10,969 nt of DNA from contig URQJ01000053.1 in the NCBI GenBank assembly GCA_900549945.1, forward strand, positions 1-10,969, in the 5' to 3' direction. Each line of letters opens with the position of its first letter. Position 1 is the stretch's first letter. Origin of the DNA: an uncultured Oscillospiraceae bacterium. Lineage in GTDB: Bacteria; Bacillota; Clostridia; Oscillospirales; Acutalibacteraceae. Under the pieces are notes generated by a model. It saw nothing but the letters and a program-made list of their open reading frames with translations. It did no database searches and was not told the DNA's origin. The position numbers and the translations under genes were made by a program. Below are positions 1-5,979 of the stretch, one piece after another.

Positions 1-436
1 CCGTCAGGCTGCCGTCCGTGCCGACGACGCGGTGGCACGGAACGATCACGGAAATCGGGTTGTGCGCCACGGCGCTTCCCGCCGCCTGCGCGGACATGTG
101 CGCGAGCCCGCGCTGCCGCGCGATGCGGGACGCAATTTCCGCATAGGTGACCGTCGTGCCGTAGGGCACGGAAACAAGGATTTCCCAGACCGCGCTTCGA
201 AACGGCGTCGCCTCCCATTTCACAGGCGGCGTAAAGTCCGGCCGCTCACCCCGGAAATACACGTCGAGCCAGCGCTTTGCCGCGTCAAACACCGGCGTCT
301 CGCGCGCCGCATGCTGCGCCGGCAGTGTATCCGCAAAATACTTCTGCCCGTCGAACCACAGGCCGGTCAGGGCCTCGTCGTCCCCCGCCAGCAGAATGCC
401 GCCCAGCGGCGAATCGTATCGGCTTGTATAAAGCAT
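1..436 (-). CDS. ogt: Methylated-DNA--protein-cysteine methyltransferase (O6-alkylguanine-DNA alkyltransferase), 3' end outside window
   Basis: Suicide DNA repair protein of the Ogt/MGMT family, which moves the alkyl group from O6-alkylguanine (and O4-alkylthymine) in DNA to its own cysteine. I read 145 residues from the ATG at 436 before the window edge cuts the gene; family members are about 150-175 residues, so little is missing. The active-site motif PCHRV is present with the acceptor Cys at residue 134, preceded by the typical AHNPISVIV stretch. The helix-turn-helix region with YGTTVTYAEIA lies near residues 92-101, and the N-terminal domain begins LYTSRYDSPLGGILLA. The start is supported by GGTGA five bases upstream. 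It has its own candidate promoter and a leader of about 160 nt, divergent from the LysR gene. No Ada-type regulatory domain is fused to it. Confidence 0.93.
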   Translation of the reverse strand, partial: MLYTSRYDSPLGGILLAGDDEALTGLWFDGQKYFADTLPAQHAARETPVFDAAKRWLDVYFRGERPDFTPPVKWEATPFRSAVWEILVSVPYGTTVTYAEIASRIARQRGLAHMSAQAAGSAVAHNPISVIVPCHRVVGTDGSLT

Positions 437-481
437 AAAAATCACCATTCCTTATTTTTTGTGCCGGTCAGCGAAGCCAAC

Positions 482-509
482 TGCCGCTTTGCTCGTCGCG
501 GCAAAGGCA
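482..509 (-). repeat. Imperfect hairpin in the ogt leader
   Basis: CTTTGC at 487-492 pairs with GCAAAG at 501-506 across an 8-base loop. After a two-base bulge the stem continues with TGC (482-484) and GCA (507-509). It lies 46-73 bases upstream of the ogt start, within the predicted transcript. Without a U-tract it is not a terminator, and its function is unknown. Confidence 0.3.
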
Positions 510-517
510 CAAATCAT

Positions 518-540
518 GTGTGAAAAAATATTTTTCACAC
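518..540. repeat. Inverted repeat, arms GTGTGAAAAA / TTTTTCACAC
   Basis: Two perfect 10-bp arms (518-527 and 531-540) are separated by ATA. The element sits between the ogt promoter and the ogt start codon, about 60 bases downstream of the predicted transcription start. It could be an operator acting as a roadblock or an RNA hairpin in the leader. The spacing does not match the CRP/FNR half-site layout (TGTGA-N6-TCACA; here N11). The symmetry is certain; any function is inference. Confidence 0.55.
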
Positions 541-604
541 TGAAACCTCCGTGTATCCGGCTTTTCCCGCAGTCCGGCACATGCGCAGGGGTCCGTCTGC
601 GCTT

Positions 605-633
605 AGTATAACCGATTTTCCCGCTCGCTTCAA
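605..633 (-). promoter_or_regulatory. Candidate sigma-A promoter of ogt
   Basis: On the minus strand, TTGAAG (633-628) and TATACT (610-605) are separated by exactly 17 bases. Transcription would start near 598, giving a leader of about 160 nt that contains both inverted repeats. The -35 matches 4 of 6 and the -10 matches 5 of 6 consensus bases. Confidence 0.55.
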
Positions 634-675
634 GGCATTCTGTTCAAGCTGCGGTACCTTGCTTTCAGCCTGTGC

Positions 676-704
676 TTTACAACGGCGTCCCCGTATGCTA
701 TATT
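676..704 (+). promoter_or_regulatory. Candidate sigma-A promoter of the LysR gene
   Basis: TTTACA (676-681) and TATATT (699-704) lie 17 bases apart, each one base off consensus. Transcription would start near 711, about 50 bases before the LysR start codon. LysR regulators commonly bind over their own promoter, but no binding site is assigned here. Confidence 0.6.
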
Positions 705-763
705 AAAGCCATACGAAAGCATGAACGCGAGAGACCGAAATAATTCTGGGAAGGTGGGTTCAA

Positions 764-1639
764 ATGGAACTGCGCGTGCTGCAATACTTTCTCGCCGTGG
801 CGCGGGAGCGAAGCATTTCGGGCGCGGCCGAATCGCTGCACCTTTCACAGCCGACGCTTTCGCGCCAGCTCCGGGAGCTGGAGGAAAGCCTCGGCAAACA
901 GCTCTTTGTCCGCGGAAACCGGCAGATCACCCTCACGGCGGAGGGGATGCTCCTTCGAAAGCGCGCGGAGGAGATCGCCGGGCTCGTCCGGAAAACCGAA
1001 GCGGAAATCGCGCTGGGCGACGCCGCTGCCGCCGGCGACGTCTATATCGGTGCGGGCGAAACCGACGCCATCCGCCTGCTCGCCCGCGCCGCCGTGCATC
1101 TGCAAAAAACACACCCGCGCATCCGCCTGCACATTTCCAGCGGAGACACGGCCGACGTGACCGACAAGCTCGATCAGGGGCTGGTCGATTTCGGGCTGCT
1201 CTTCGCCCCCGGAGAGCTCTCGCGGTACGACCACCTTCGCATCCCGCAGAAGGACACGTGGGGCGTTCTGATGCGCCGCGATTCCCCGCTTGCCGGCACA
1301 GAAGCGATGCGGCCGGACCTGCTGCGGGACAAGCCGCTGATCCTCTCCCGCCAGTACGGCAGCGCCCTCGCCCTGTGGTTCGGATGCGCAGAAGCCGATC
1401 TAAACGTCGTCGCGACGTACAGCCTGCTGTACAACGCCTCCATTCTGGTGGACGAGGGACTCGGCTATGCGATCACGCTGGATAAAATCCTCAACACAAC
1501 CGGGACCAGCCTGTGCTTTAAGCCGCTTTCTCCCCCGCTGCAGGCCGGCCTCTGCGTCGTGTGGAAAAAGTATCAGGTATTCTCGAGGGCCGCGGAGCTG
1601 TTTTTGGAGGCTCTGCGGCAGACCGCCGCGCAGGTCTAG
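764..1639 (+). CDS. LysR-family transcriptional regulator
   Basis: DNA-binding regulator of 291 residues, close to the usual 290-310 for LysR proteins. The N-terminal winged helix-turn-helix is typical: LRVLQYFLAVARERSISGAA followed by LHLSQPTLSRQLRELEESLG (about residues 3-50), then the linker helix to about residue 85. The rest is a periplasmic-binding-protein-like effector domain, with VYIGAGETDAIRLLARA opening its first lobe near residue 93. The ATG at 764 is preceded by AAGGTGG six bases upstream. It is divergent from ogt, and the next plus-strand gene is a broken small gene, so its target is not evident. The effector lobe resembles LysR proteins annotated in Firmicutes without known ligand. 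No inducer can be proposed from the sequence. Confidence 0.93.
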   Translation: MELRVLQYFLAVARERSISGAAESLHLSQPTLSRQLRELEESLGKQLFVRGNRQITLTAEGMLLRKRAEEIAGLVRKTEAEIALGDAAAAGDVYIGAGETDAIRLLARAAVHLQKTHPRIRLHISSGDTADVTDKLDQGLVDFGLLFAPGELSRYDHLRIPQKDTWGVLMRRDSPLAGTEAMRPDLLRDKPLILSRQYGSALALWFGCAEADLNVVATYSLLYNASILVDEGLGYAITLDKILNTTGTSLCFKPLSPPLQAGLCVVWKKYQVFSRAAELFLEALRQTAAQV

Positions 1640-1654
1640 CGATACCGGTATCGC
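1639..1654. repeat. Perfect 16-bp palindrome at the end of the LysR gene
   Basis: GCGATACCGGTATCGC is fully self-complementary with no central loop, and its first base is the last base of the LysR stop codon. A loopless palindrome is a poor terminator, and no T-run follows it. As DNA it looks like a binding site for a dimeric protein, 90 bases upstream of the next start codon. The symmetry is certain; the role is unknown. Confidence 0.5.
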
Positions 1655-1743
1655 CGCGCCGCCGGACACTTTTGCACCGCACTCCATCGGCGGATCAGCA
1701 CAAAAATCACAGCGGATGCGTATCATCAAAAAGGAGGCTCAAA

Positions 1744-2059
1744 ATGCCAGACGAAAAGCCGCCTGCAGATCCCAACACAGAAGAGAGGGAGCGCACCGCG
1801 CCCCAAAACAGCGCGGAATCCCAGTTCCCCCTTCCTCGGCATTGTTCCAATTCCGACGCTCTCCGTCGATCAGGGTGCCATTCGATTTAAGCTGGACGTA
1901 AAGCCGCGGGCAGACGGCACAGCCGGACAGGACGCCGGTAAAGGCAGGGAAACCACCTTCTCCAAAGGCCCGCTCAGCGCGGCAGCGTCCGGCTATGTCA
2001 CGGTCAAACCGTCAGCATCGGACATACCCGCCATAGAGCAGGCGGATGAGGCGGATTGA
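1744..2059 (+). pseudogene. Frameshifted DUF2589-like small protein gene
   Basis: An ideal ribosome binding site, AAGGAGG at 1731-1737, lies six bases before the ATG at 1744. That reading frame starts as a very hydrophilic Asp/Glu/Pro-rich protein but hits a stop at 1888-1890 (48 residues). From about 1832 the next frame is open to the TGA at 2057-2059 and reads FLGIVPIPTLSVDQGAIRFKL, a hydrophobic beta-strand pattern much like the core of DUF2589 proteins. Removing one C from the C5 run at 1827-1831 joins both parts into one protein of about 104 residues (...QFPFLGIVPIPTL...). DUF2589 proteins have no established function and are usually longer, so this would be a short member. The break may be a real mutation, a homopolymer sequencing error, or a +1 slip at CCC-C. 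The family call rests on motif memory only. Confidence 0.55.
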
Positions 2060-2104
2060 AACCGGGCCTTCCCGCCGGCAAGGCCGCGGCTCTCTAGGCG
2101 CAGA

Positions 2105-2143
2105 AGAGGCATGCAGTCTGTGAGAAACAGACTGCATGCCTCT
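2105..2143. terminator. Perfect 17-bp-arm hairpin between convergent genes
   Basis: The arms at 2105-2121 and 2127-2143 (AGAGGCATGCAGTCTGT and its exact complement) enclose the loop GAGAA. It lies between the frameshifted plus-strand gene and the end of the minus-strand operon, where a bidirectional terminator is expected. Neither side has a real U-tract: the plus side has only CCCGTTTC and the minus side is TCTGCGCC. Termination is therefore likely from position but not proven by the sequence. Confidence 0.6.
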
Positions 2144-2191
2144 CCCGTTTCGAGAAATATGGCCTTCCGTTCATCCGGCCCTTAAAGCCGT

Positions 2192-2211
2192 CCTCCGTTA
2201 AGCCGCGGAGG
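2192..2211 (-). terminator. Small hairpin just after the flavodoxin gene
   Basis: CCTCCG (2192-2197) pairs with CGGAGG (2206-2211) over an 8-base loop, 16 bases beyond the stop of the minus-strand flavodoxin gene. On the minus strand the following bases are ACGGCTTTAAGG, a poor U-tract. It is a weak terminator candidate, probably secondary to the stronger hairpin at 2105-2143. Confidence 0.3.
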
Positions 2212-2226
2212 CATGCGGCAGGACGC

Positions 2227-2904
2227 TTACGCTGTAAGCCCGTTTTCAGAGAGGTAGGCGTCGATCGCGCCGGTATCAGAGGGCCTTGCAAACAGCCCGT
2301 CGTGTACGACAGCGCCGCCGGCGTTCTCCCGGACGAACGCAATGGAATTGTCGAACTGCTCCGCATCCATAGAGGACGACTGTGTAAACGGATAGATCTC
2401 CTTGCCGGTCAGGTCGCAGCTCTCCAGAAAAGTGCCGATGATCATCGGGGCGGTATGCCACCAGATGGGGTATCCCAGCACGATGGTGTCGTACTGATCG
2501 ATGGCGTCCGGCAGATCGGCCATCGCCGGGCGGGCGTTTTCATTGCGCTCTTTTTCCGCAATTTCCGCGGTTTCGTTATAGTCCTCCGGGTAGGGCGTTT
2601 GGGGCGTGATTTCATACAGATCGCCGCCCGTTTGCTCCGCGATATAGGCCGCCATTTCCTCTGTGTTTCCGGACCATGAGAAATACACAACCAAGGTATT
2701 TCCCGCACCGGCTTCCGCCGGTTCGCTCTCAGAGGCGGAAGCCGTTTCTGCTTCGCCGGATGCGGATGTTTCCTGCGCCTCACTGCTGACGGCAGCTTCG
2801 GAGGCGCCTGCCGGCCTGCTGCTTTCCGCCTGTGTCTGCCCGCAGGCGGAGAGGGAAAAGACCAGCACGGCGGCCATCGTCAGGCCAAGGATTTTTTTGA
2901 ACAT
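2227..2904 (-). CDS. Flavodoxin-domain lipoprotein
   Basis: A 225-residue predicted lipoprotein carrying a flavodoxin domain that should bind FMN and transfer electrons or act as a small reductase outside the cytoplasmic membrane. The signal peptide MFKKILGLTMAAVLVFSL leads to the lipobox LSAC with the lipidated Cys at 21. Residues 22-68 are an Ala/Ser/Glu-rich tether. The domain starts at about residue 70 with LVVYFSWSGNTEEMA, whose SWSGNT (76-81) is the FMN phosphate loop, and contains VLGYPIWWHTAP (142-153), as in the Flavodoxin_4 type. The start at 2904 has AAAGTGAG upstream. It is the last gene of the four-gene operon, 36 bases after the alcohol dehydrogenase stop. Being exported sets it apart from its three cytoplasmic partners. 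Its electron donor is unknown. Confidence 0.88.
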   Translation of the reverse strand: MFKKILGLTMAAVLVFSLSACGQTQAESSRPAGASEAAVSSEAQETSASGEAETASASESEPAEAGAGNTLVVYFSWSGNTEEMAAYIAEQTGGDLYEITPQTPYPEDYNETAEIAEKERNENARPAMADLPDAIDQYDTIVLGYPIWWHTAPMIIGTFLESCDLTGKEIYPFTQSSSMDAEQFDNSIAFVRENAGGAVVHDGLFARPSDTGAIDAYLSENGLTA

Positions 2905-2940
2905 CGTCGTTTACTCACTTTCTTTGATTTCGGCGCCGCC

Positions 2941-4086
2941 TCACAGGCACGCGCAGAGAATTTCATAAACTTCATTCCGGCTCAGCTCGCGCGGGCCGCT
3001 CTTTATAATATTGCAGGTGTCCGCCACCTTCCGCAGTACCTCCGGCGTGATCTCCACCTTGGATTTCAGTTCCCCCAGCCTTGTGGGCAAGCCGCATTCC
3101 CTGATAAACGCCGCCAGCGCTTCAACGCCGGCTTCGGCGGTATCCGCACCAAATACCGCGCGGGCAAAGCGGGCGAATTTTTCTTCCGCGTCTTTTACGA
3201 TACGGCGGTAGTAGGCTGGATGGATCACCGCCAAGCCCTGCCCGTGATTGCAGTCAGTGTAGGCGCCGAGCTGGTGCTCGATCTGATGCGCCTGAAAATC
3301 GGTCAGACGGCCCACCTTCAGGACGCCGTTTTCCGCCATAGCAGAATCCCACATCAGGTTGCCGCGGGCCTGCAGGTCGTCTTTATCGTTCAGCAGGCGG
3401 CGCATATTGACAACCGTATTCCGCATGACCGCCAGCGCTACATCATCCGACACATTGTCCTGATCCGACTGCCCGAGATACGTCTCCATCGCATGGCTGA
3501 GCGTGTCGAAAGCGCCGGAAATCACCTGTATGAAGGGGACCGACAGGGTATAAGAGGGATCGAGCACCGCAAAGCGGGGCGCAAAGCCAAAGACCCCCGT
3601 TTTGACAGAAAGCGCCTCATTGGTGATGACTGCGCCGCCGTTCATCTCTGCGCCTGTGCCGGAAGCTGTGACAACGGCGCCGAGGGGAATTGCGTCTGCG
3701 GGCAGCTTGTGCCGGACAAATTCCATGCTCCAGATGTCCTCTTCGGTTTTCGCCTGCGCCGCGATGATTTTGCAGCAGTCGATGACCGAGCCGCCGCCGA
3801 CCGCAAGGATGGTATCCACCTGTTCTTTTCTTGCCAGCGCCGCGCCCTCCTGCACCTTTGCATAGGTGGGATTGGGCATGATGCCGGAAAAATCGACGAC
3901 CCTCTTTCCCAGCGCCCGCAGAATGCCGGAGATTTCACCGTAAATGCCGTTCTTCTTCACGGAACCGCCGCCATAGGCAAGCATAACCGTATCGCCGGCA
4001 TGGGCAAGCTCTGTTTTCAGCGCCTTTTCTGCCGCGCCCTCTCCAAAATAAACCTTTGTGGGATGAGAAAACACAAATTCCTTCAT
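2941..4086 (-). CDS. Iron-type alcohol dehydrogenase, YqhD/BDH-like NAD(P)H aldehyde reductase
   Basis: A 381-residue group III (metal-dependent) alcohol dehydrogenase, full length, predicted to reduce aldehydes to alcohols with NAD(P)H in the cytoplasm. The glycine-rich GGGSVKKNG (39-47) and GGGSVIDCCK (97-106) bind the dinucleotide. The metal ligands are all present: Asp194 and His198 in GAFDTLSHAMETY, His267 in QAHQIEHQL, and His281 in NHGQGLA. These positions and spacings agree with E. coli YqhD, and IEHQLGAYTDCNHG is characteristic of the butanol dehydrogenase branch. The ATG at 4086 follows AAAGGAGG by eight bases, and this site abuts the stop codon of the preceding reductase gene 15 bases away, indicating translational linkage. 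In this operon it probably detoxifies reactive aldehydes. A fermentative butanol or propanediol role is the alternative. Confidence 0.93.
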   Translation of the reverse strand: MKEFVFSHPTKVYFGEGAAEKALKTELAHAGDTVMLAYGGGSVKKNGIYGEISGILRALGKRVVDFSGIMPNPTYAKVQEGAALARKEQVDTILAVGGGSVIDCCKIIAAQAKTEEDIWSMEFVRHKLPADAIPLGAVVTASGTGAEMNGGAVITNEALSVKTGVFGFAPRFAVLDPSYTLSVPFIQVISGAFDTLSHAMETYLGQSDQDNVSDDVALAVMRNTVVNMRRLLNDKDDLQARGNLMWDSAMAENGVLKVGRLTDFQAHQIEHQLGAYTDCNHGQGLAVIHPAYYRRIVKDAEEKFARFARAVFGADTAEAGVEALAAFIRECGLPTRLGELKSKVEITPEVLRKVADTCNIIKSGPRELSRNEVYEILCACL

Positions 4087-4101
4087 CGCCGCAGCCTCCT
4101 T

Positions 4102-4971
4102 TTAATCGTGAATTTTTCGAGTATTGCACATGCGGACAAACTCCGGGTCAAAGTGCTTGACCGCCGTGCCGGTATATCCCTGATCCAGAGACGCGATCTG
4201 CCGCATTTCTCCGTCCGTGAGGGCAAAATCCCAGATATCGATATTCTCTTCGATCCGCTCCTTATGGGTGGATTTCGGAATAACGACCACGCCCCGCTGA
4301 ATATTCCAACGCAGAATGACCTGACCGATGGTTTTTCCGTGGCTTTCAGCGATTTTTCCCAGCATTTCATCCTCAAAGGGCCGATACCGGCCGCCGCCCA
4401 GCGGGGCCCACGCCTCCGGAACGATCTGATAATGCGCCATCGTTTCCAGCGCCGCTTCCTGCGTGAAGTAGGGGTGAAGCTCCACTTGATTGACCATCGG
4501 GCAGATTTCCACCGTTTCGCAGAAGTTTGTCAGCACGTGAGGGTAGAAGTTGGACACGCCGATCGCTTTCAGCTTCCCCACCCGGTAAGCATCCTCCATG
4601 GCCCGCCAAGCGCTGAAATAATCCTTCATCGCCTGATGCAGCAGGTACAGGTCCAGATATTGCAGCCCTATCTTTTCCAGCGAGGCGTCGATGGCCGCCT
4701 CCGCCGTTTCATAGCTCTGCATATCCTGCACCCACATTTTGGAGGTGATAAACAGCTCCTCTCTGGTGCAGAGCCCCTCCGCGATGGCCTCCCGCACCGC
4801 CTCGCCCACCGCATCCTCATTGCCGTAAGAGGCCGCGGTATCGATCAAACGGTAGCCTGCCCGAATCGCGTCCAGTACCGAGCGCTTGCATTCTTCCTTG
4901 TCGCGGACCTGAAAGACGCCAAAGCCCTCCATGGGCATTTTCAGTCCGTTTTGTAATGTGATTGTCTGCAC
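4102..4971 (-). CDS. Aldo/keto reductase, GTG start
   Basis: NADPH-dependent carbonyl reductase with a (beta/alpha)8 barrel, 289 residues. The catalytic tetrad is visible: Asp44 and Tyr49 in LIDTAASYGNE, Lys78 in LFITSKMW, and His112 in DLYLLHQAM. IGVSNF (137-142) and the cofactor-binding IPKSTHKERIEEN near the C-terminus are also typical. The family usually has LLHWP after the catalytic region; here it is LLHQAM. I chose the GTG at 4971 because AAAGGAGG lies seven bases upstream and the protein then begins QTITLQNGLKMPMEGFGVF, as expected. An in-frame ATG at 5064 would overlap the upstream gene by 79 bases and add residues unlike the family. It sits 14 bases after the CMD-family gene. Likely substrates are small aldehydes or ketones such as methylglyoxal, as for YvgN-type enzymes, but this is inferred from family and context. 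Confidence 0.92.
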   Translation of the reverse strand: MQTITLQNGLKMPMEGFGVFQVRDKEECKRSVLDAIRAGYRLIDTAASYGNEDAVGEAVREAIAEGLCTREELFITSKMWVQDMQSYETAEAAIDASLEKIGLQYLDLYLLHQAMKDYFSAWRAMEDAYRVGKLKAIGVSNFYPHVLTNFCETVEICPMVNQVELHPYFTQEAALETMAHYQIVPEAWAPLGGGRYRPFEDEMLGKIAESHGKTIGQVILRWNIQRGVVVIPKSTHKERIEENIDIWDFALTDGEMRQIASLDQGYTGTAVKHFDPEFVRMCNTRKIHD

Positions 4972-4985
4972 AATGCTTCCTCCTT

Positions 4986-5738
4986 TTATTCCGCTTTTGC
5001 GGCGATCTCGTCGATGACGGCCATTGCATTTAAGGAACGGGGGTAGCCGATGTAGGGCATACACTGCTCCACGGCGCTGTAAAGCCGCTCTTTTCCGTTT
5101 CCCACGCCAAAATTTCCCGCTGTATGCCCACGAAGCTGGCTTTCGCAGCCGCCCTGCGCCAAAATAAAGCAGAAGGTGATCAGCTCCCGCTCCCGATCGT
5201 TCAGGCCGGTGCGGGTGTAGTAATCGCCGAAGCAGTTGTCCGCCAGCCAGCGGTTGATGTTGCGGCGCAGGGGCGGCGCATCCGTCTGGCGCTTTGCCAT
5301 CCCCTCCCCAAACAGTGCTACCTGCTTGGCCAGCCCTTTTTCAAACCGGGTGTTTTCGTCGGTGGTTCTCTGCGGCGCGAGGGGAAGCCGGACACCGTGC
5401 CGCTCCATGATTTCGTTTGCGGCAAGCAGAAAATCGTGCACCCGGCCGATCCCCAGATAAGCCGCCGCCTGATAGAGAACCTCTTTGACCGCGGCAGGCT
5501 CGATTCCGGCATCCAGCGCGGTATGCAGCACATTTCTGAACGCCCCCATGCCCTGACAGCCCAGCAGGGCGGATAAAACGCAGAGCATACGCTCCTTCTC
5601 GGTTAATTTGCTGGCCTGCACCGCCTCGCCCTGTGCAAAATTAGCGGCGATTTCCAGAAACTCCGGGTCGGTCTGTGCCAGCCGCTCCCAGCTTTCGCTG
5701 AAAACATCCTGTGCCTTTTTCAGTACGTCTTTGTCCAT
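4986..5738 (-). CDS. Two-domain carboxymuconolactone decarboxylase-family protein
   Basis: A 250-residue protein with two tandem CMD-fold units. The first (about 20-115) contains LLGCQGMGAFRNVLHTALDAG and YQAAAYLGIGRVHDFLLAANE. The second (about 160-245) contains ERELITFCFILAQGGCESQL, RGHTAGNFGVGN and PYIGYPRSLNAMAVIDE. There is no CxxC pair of the AhpD peroxidase type, but single cysteines (61, 198) and the conserved RGH are present. True carboxymuconolactone decarboxylases act in aromatic breakdown, and no other gene of that pathway is here. Related proteins are encoded beside NmlR/AdhR-type MerR regulators and alcohol dehydrogenases, for example yraC near adhR in Bacillus subtilis, so a role in aldehyde or electrophile stress is more likely. 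It is the first gene of the operon. The start at 5738 has AAAGGAGTG upstream. Confidence 0.88.
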   Translation of the reverse strand: MDKDVLKKAQDVFSESWERLAQTDPEFLEIAANFAQGEAVQASKLTEKERMLCVLSALLGCQGMGAFRNVLHTALDAGIEPAAVKEVLYQAAAYLGIGRVHDFLLAANEIMERHGVRLPLAPQRTTDENTRFEKGLAKQVALFGEGMAKRQTDAPPLRRNINRWLADNCFGDYYTRTGLNDRERELITFCFILAQGGCESQLRGHTAGNFGVGNGKERLYSAVEQCMPYIGYPRSLNAMAVIDEIAAKAE

Positions 5739-5832
5739 TGAAAAACACTCCTTTGTTATTGCCTGAAATGAATCGGGATTTTTTGGGGTTCAGCAGGCGG
5801 CGCTTTTATCCGCTGTTTCCGCCCGCTGCCCA

Positions 5833-5861
5833 TTGCTTTTTTCAGTACCCTGTGCTATAAT
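5833..5861 (+). promoter_or_regulatory. Candidate promoter of the merR gene
   Basis: TTGCTT (5833-5838) and a perfect TATAAT (5856-5861) are 17 bases apart. Transcription would start near 5868, giving a leader of about 110 nt to the start codon at 5980. The base after the -10 is the first base of the left dyad, so a bound regulator would cover the start point and block this promoter. It faces the operon promoter rather than standing back-to-back with it. Confidence 0.6.
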
Positions 5862-5878
5862 CCGGTTACCACAACCGC
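5862..5878. promoter_or_regulatory. Left MerR-type operator (imperfect copy)
   Basis: CCGGTTACCACAACCGC matches the right operator in 13 of 17 positions, including both half-site cores (CCGGTT and ACAACCG). It starts 39 bp to the left of that copy and directly abuts the TATAAT of the plus-strand promoter. It is predicted to mediate autorepression, and it would also lie just downstream of the operon's start point. Confidence 0.6.
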
Positions 5879-5890
5879 TTTTCACTTCCG

Positions 5891-5921
5891 ATTATATATT
5901 CCGGTTGTTACAACCGGTCAA
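5891..5921 (-). promoter_or_regulatory. MerR-type activated promoter of the CMD-AKR-ADH-flavodoxin operon
   Basis: On the minus strand, TTGACC (5921-5916) and TATAAT (5896-5891) are separated by 19 bases, two more than optimal for sigma-A. The overlong spacer is the hallmark of promoters activated by MerR-family proteins, which twist the DNA to realign the hexamers. A perfect dyad lies in the spacer and over the last two -35 bases. Transcription would start near 5884, leaving a leader of about 145 nt before the first gene. Confidence 0.82.
5901..5917. promoter_or_regulatory. Right MerR-type operator (perfect dyad)
   Basis: CCGGTTG and CAACCGG are perfect inverted 7-mers around TTA. The dyad lies between the -35 and -10 of the operon promoter, where MerR-family regulators bind. 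The adjacent merR gene is the obvious candidate for the protein that recognises it. Confidence 0.8.
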
Positions 5922-5979
5922 GCGTTTTTCAAAAGAAAATAATGAATTTTTTGTAAACACAGAAAGAGGTGCTCCGCTG

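Larger units (their letters stand above)
437..763. other. Divergent intergenic region between ogt and the LysR gene
   Basis: No convincing coding sequence is visible in these 327 bases. They hold a promoter for ogt (605-633, minus), a promoter for the LysR gene (676-704, plus), a 10-bp-arm inverted repeat (518-540) and a smaller imperfect hairpin (482-509). Both repeats fall inside the predicted ogt leader. No clear LysR T-N11-A operator could be singled out by eye. Confidence 0.7.

Noticed and set aside
518..540. CRP/FNR-type site at the ogt leader repeat
   Set aside because: TGTGA and TCACA are present but 11 bases apart instead of 6.
721..1485. A plus-strand open frame of 254 codons overlapping the LysR gene
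   Set aside because: The translation is Arg/Pro/Ala-rich with no domain, while the other frame is a complete LysR protein with a good ribosome binding site.
3220..4956. A very long plus-strand open frame (578 codons) opposite the alcohol dehydrogenase and aldo/keto reductase genes
   Set aside because: The opposite strand encodes two enzymes with complete catalytic motifs and ribosome binding sites. The plus-strand translation is His/Arg-rich and shows no recognisable domain, as expected for the shadow of GC-rich codons.
4972..5064. An upstream ATG start (5064) for the aldo/keto reductase
   Set aside because: It would overlap the upstream CMD-family gene by 79 bases and add residues with no family counterpart. 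The GTG at 4971 has an excellent ribosome binding site and gives the expected N-terminus.
4986..5738. AhpD-like alkylhydroperoxidase
   Set aside because: The CxxC redox pair of AhpD is absent, and the two-domain CMD arrangement matches a different branch.
5833..5979. An in-frame upstream extension of the MerR protein to 5833
   Set aside because: That stretch contains the promoters and operators. The helix-turn-helix begins immediately after the ATG at 5980, which has a ribosome binding site.
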